DNA of 13,665 nucleotides, taken from positions 1-13,665 of the forward strand of contig DAOPYE010000070.1 of assembly GCA_035352715.1 (NCBI GenBank), read 5' to 3'. Below the pieces are notes generated by a model that was given only the letters and a program-made list of their open reading frames with translations, had not been told where the DNA came from and searched no databases. Below, in pieces: positions 13,201 through 13,665 of the stretch. Source of the DNA: DAOPYE01 sp035352715 (GTDB taxonomy: Bacteria > Acidobacteriota > Holophagae > Holophagales > Holophagaceae). Position numbers and translations under genes: made by a program. Within the stretch, counting starts at the first letter, position 1. Each line of letters begins with the position of its first letter.

Positions 13201-13665
13201 CCCCGTGCGCCGCCACGCCTGCCAACGTCGCGTTATTCCAGTAGGCATTGCTCTGGTTCAGGGAACTCAGGGAGGACTGAATCACGCTGTTTGCGCTGAA
13301 GATGGAAACGGATTGCGTGCTCGACAAATAGGGGAAGGAATTGGTTCCTTCATTGGGCATATTGACCGTGGGTGACCCATCCGTAAGCAGAATCACGAAA
13401 TGTTGCAGGCAGTCGAGCTGATCTTTCGTCAGCCCAGCTTCCTGGTCCGCGAAAGCCCCCGAGTTCGCCATCTGGCAGTAGGCGTCGAATTGCGAAGGAA
13501 CCAGCGGCGTCCCCTGGCCCGAACTAGGAACTTGTCCCGTGATCGTTGTCCACGTTGACGGCGTGGATGAATTCAGGATGCCCCAACGATTCGTATCCAT
13601 GCTGTAGGGCGTGGTGATCCCCCCCGAGGAGGTCGATCCCGTATTGTAAAGCGTTCGATAAGCGA
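10271..13665 (-). CDS. PilY1/PilC-type type IV pilus assembly and adhesion protein (5' end outside window)
   Basis: At least 1,130 residues of a PilY1-like protein are visible, and the frame stays open through the right edge (reading AYRTLYNTGSTSGG just before the first internal ATG). The true start and signal peptide are therefore outside. PilY1 sits at pilus tips or in the outer envelope, promotes pilus extension and adhesion, and often senses surfaces. Near the left part of the protein, DCLQHFVILLTDGSPTV (around base 13,390) is the LLTDG strand of a von Willebrand A domain. From about base 12,175, GDILGDIVNSTPAV opens the PilC beta-propeller, followed by VIFIGTNRGFLHAFGE, DELWAFMP, HRYGVDGTPYVW, LRKGGRSYYGLNIQNP and GDRDNPLDKN. 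A Cys-containing EPIVLDRVLFYSYFTPSSC segment follows near the C-terminus. I do not see the DxDxDG calcium loop of Pseudomonas PilY1, though acidic loops exist. No other pilus gene is in view; minor pilins commonly lie upstream. Confidence 0.93.
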   Translation of the reverse strand, partial: AYRTLYNTGSTSSGGITTPYSMDTNRWGILNSSTPSTWTTITGQVPSSGQGTPLVPSQFDAYCQMANSGAFADQEAGLTKDQLDCLQHFVILLTDGSPTVNMPNEGTNSFPYLSSTQSVSIFSANSVIQSSLSSLNQSNAYWNNATLAGVAAHGGSRSSTSATDWIRDPAAVNYSGATTPSTWAPFWIQKRKFGGSGGTVYTLSKPHPIQTMTVGVSLGGYYTKSDGVTAWPYTSAIDLSAIPIPIQKDKTGSKFRLLMSAMCGDPATTTLTANAVKPFYRSGADKASDAVYFFDGRDPATLVSNLQDAFTDIQNMSAVNTTAAPVIPFVGMGLGQQIYITRFIPSQVSTNPVWRGDLSMFSTRQTGNSLQILDASGSTVTDLEAAVPNWSADNAIRNNRLWSARQVWTRLPGGTTLQRFTPFDDGTGGAPGSAFSNIKASVATVLASDAAKQQLIAWNLGADVSSAQYPQTPSDPNSAPSPACPNRQLPAGQTVPPGDILGDIVNSTPAVAEYTLNAWVTAQLPGTLSAQVAAAAGAGATPHFRVIFIGTNRGFLHAFGEVSYTQSTTDPNTNITTHLTKGDVDELWAFMPTEFLANQDVIGPTSTGKHRYGVDGTPYVWFLDLPASGAISGNGKVDFSGPSASGSENAMLVFGLRKGGRSYYGLNIQNPFVPSLGWSLVPDEAAAITSTNVDADAASSTTASALKAVVQNMGFSSCVPAVGRVQLGTTVKVRDVVFLGGGYSTPEVEAKFTGTPALGRSALALDVQTGKSVAVWDLSTLGAGPVAAGLVPFEFFLNSGFVQRVYFTDYKGSLWALGSGYTNATGTYANFRRDSNALDLWTVNGTRSGALNIRRVYQDSGKAWRDTTGANNAIYGMRPAPFLIGNYPGLATWTDGGGNTASINPAAVGIALVSGDRDNPLDKNYTSTTLPTRHRLTLVFDRQDSARTGLGLTSGVIRDGNLADFTNQTTAPASTYWNDNGSSTKFGYYLNFPSASASSDGNTYVSKGIYEPIVLDRVLFYSYFTPSSCTCSGGNGNTYTYRICDVMFPAWPGNGTTASTAPGCQSGVVANWIGVSSPMGVLSTAAAIQSGIQNFTPAGGGAATPGIGIQVFEGQLHAKFPKVRVWRTVR

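Noticed and set aside
13598..13600. Internal ATG as the start of the PilY1-like gene.
   Set aside because: The frame stays open to the window edge, and the residues before this ATG (AYRTLYN...) look like normal PilY1 sequence, so the true start is outside.

Overview
The window is a GC-rich stretch of a bacterial chromosome. The envelope genes (peptidoglycan synthase, outer-membrane barrel, periplasmic M16 pair, PilY1) indicate a Gram-negative-type cell with type IV pili. The mixture of a DUF4097 repeat protein, a paired M16 cassette, a PMT-type glycosyltransferase and a yeast-like purC would fit an Acidobacteriota genome such as a Holophaga/Geothrix relative. That placement is an inference from gene style and cannot be proved here. 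There are ten protein genes, two cut by the window edges, and no gap longer than about 175 bases. I saw no tRNA, rRNA, CRISPR array, insertion sequence or phage gene.

Layout. Positions 1-686 (+) hold the transpeptidase end of a class A penicillin-binding protein, which converges on a membrane glycosyltransferase of the PMT/GT39 family (697-2124, -). Next comes a small outer-membrane beta-barrel protein (2297-2914, -) with a hairpin terminator behind it. Divergent from it are a TPR protein with a C-terminal helix-turn-helix-like segment (3077-4114, +) and purC (4172-5056, +). The 3' end of purC overlaps the 3' end of a minus-strand cluster by 11 bases. In transcription order that cluster is a DUF4097 repeat protein (8794-7916), a long M16 peptidase homologue (7858-6176) and a shorter M16 homologue (6179-5046). 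The two M16 genes share an ATGA overlap. Divergent from the cluster, starting at 8899, is a two-gene plus-strand unit: a shortened thiolase homologue and dut (dUTPase), joined by a one-base stop/start overlap. dut converges on a large PilY1-type pilus protein gene (10271 to beyond the right edge, -).

Functionally this is mostly housekeeping and envelope biology: wall synthesis, glycosyl transfer, purine synthesis, dUTP removal and pilus adhesion. The unusual theme is enzyme folds that appear to have lost their catalytic residues. The thiolase homologue lacks both catalytic cysteines and the catalytic histidine, and neither M16 protein keeps the HxxEH zinc motif. I did not find a defence system or an obvious new multi-gene machine. 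The best candidates for new biology are the dead thiolase coupled to dut and the DUF4097 plus double non-catalytic M16 cassette.
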